Positions 5,430 through 5,480 of a stretch of 5,480 bases of DNA are shown one piece after another. The position numbers were made by a program, and so were the translations under genes. The notes under the pieces were generated by a model. The model was not told where the DNA came from and made no database searches. It was given only the letters and a program-made list of their open reading frames with translations. The DNA is taken from the NCBI GenBank assembly GCA_002402575.1, contig DHGD01000152.1, positions 6,297 to 11,776 on the forward strand. The letters run 5' to 3'. The stretch comes from Syntrophomonas sp. UBA4807 (GTDB lineage: Bacteria; Bacillota; Syntrophomonadia; Syntrophomonadales; Syntrophomonadaceae). Within the stretch, counting starts at the first letter, position 1; each line of letters begins with the position of its first letter.

Positions 5430-5480
5430 CTATATTATATACTCGATCACATCGCCGGGAAAGCGCTCCGCGATTTCTTC
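5430..5480 (-). CDS. C-terminal end of an unidentified leftward gene (partial)
   Basis: From the right edge, the minus strand reads EEIAERFPGDVIEYII and then TAG (5430-5432). The composition (amphipathic, acidic/hydrophobic, with a FPGD turn) looks like a genuine protein C-terminus, and the T-rich-flanked hairpin at 5244-5290 would fit as its terminator. Sixteen residues are too few to name a family. Another minus-strand frame stays open to about 5164, but its translation is Arg/Ser-rich and looks non-coding. Confidence 0.4.
   Translation of the reverse strand, partial: EEIAERFPGDVIEYII

Overview
The window looks like bacterial chromosome from a Gram-positive, Clostridia-like organism. I infer this from near-consensus GGAGG ribosome binding sites, frequent TTG/GTG starts, about 50% GC, and a set of proteins resembling those of syntrophic or sulfate-reducing Firmicutes. 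No genus can be fixed from sequence alone. There is no insertion sequence, CRISPR array, tRNA or rRNA.

Layout, left to right. (1) 1-377, leftward and cut by the window edge: N-terminal part of a membrane-anchored DUF2726 protein, with a good promoter and operator-like inverted repeats just upstream. (2) 378-655: divergent intergenic region with several short inverted repeats. (3) 656-1393, rightward: type IV prepilin peptidase (A24 family) with both catalytic aspartates and the four-cysteine N-terminal domain. (4) 1519-3018, rightward: full-length PLP-dependent threonine synthase. (5) 3051-4259, leftward, convergent with thrC: an alkaline-phosphatase-superfamily enzyme of the archaeal-type phosphoglycerate mutase / 'proposed homoserine kinase' family. 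(6) 4260-4523: divergent intergenic region with a candidate promoter for each flanking gene. (7) 4524-5210, rightward: a small soluble protein resembling the sensor half of a chemoreceptor but with no signalling tip. (8) 5211-5429: a run of four hairpins between convergent genes. (9) 5430-5480: the last 16 codons of a probable leftward gene.

Functionally, the clearest link is between threonine synthase and its convergent neighbour. Threonine synthase consumes O-phosphohomoserine, and the neighbour's family has been proposed to make it in genomes lacking ThrB. The prepilin peptidase and chemoreceptor-like protein suggest surface appendages and signalling, but no pilin, flagellar or chemotaxis core gene lies in the window. 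Most of the window is ordinary metabolism. The unusual parts are the chemoreceptor-like stub, the structured RNA region after it, and the possible alternative homoserine kinase. I see no convincing evidence of a wholly new system.
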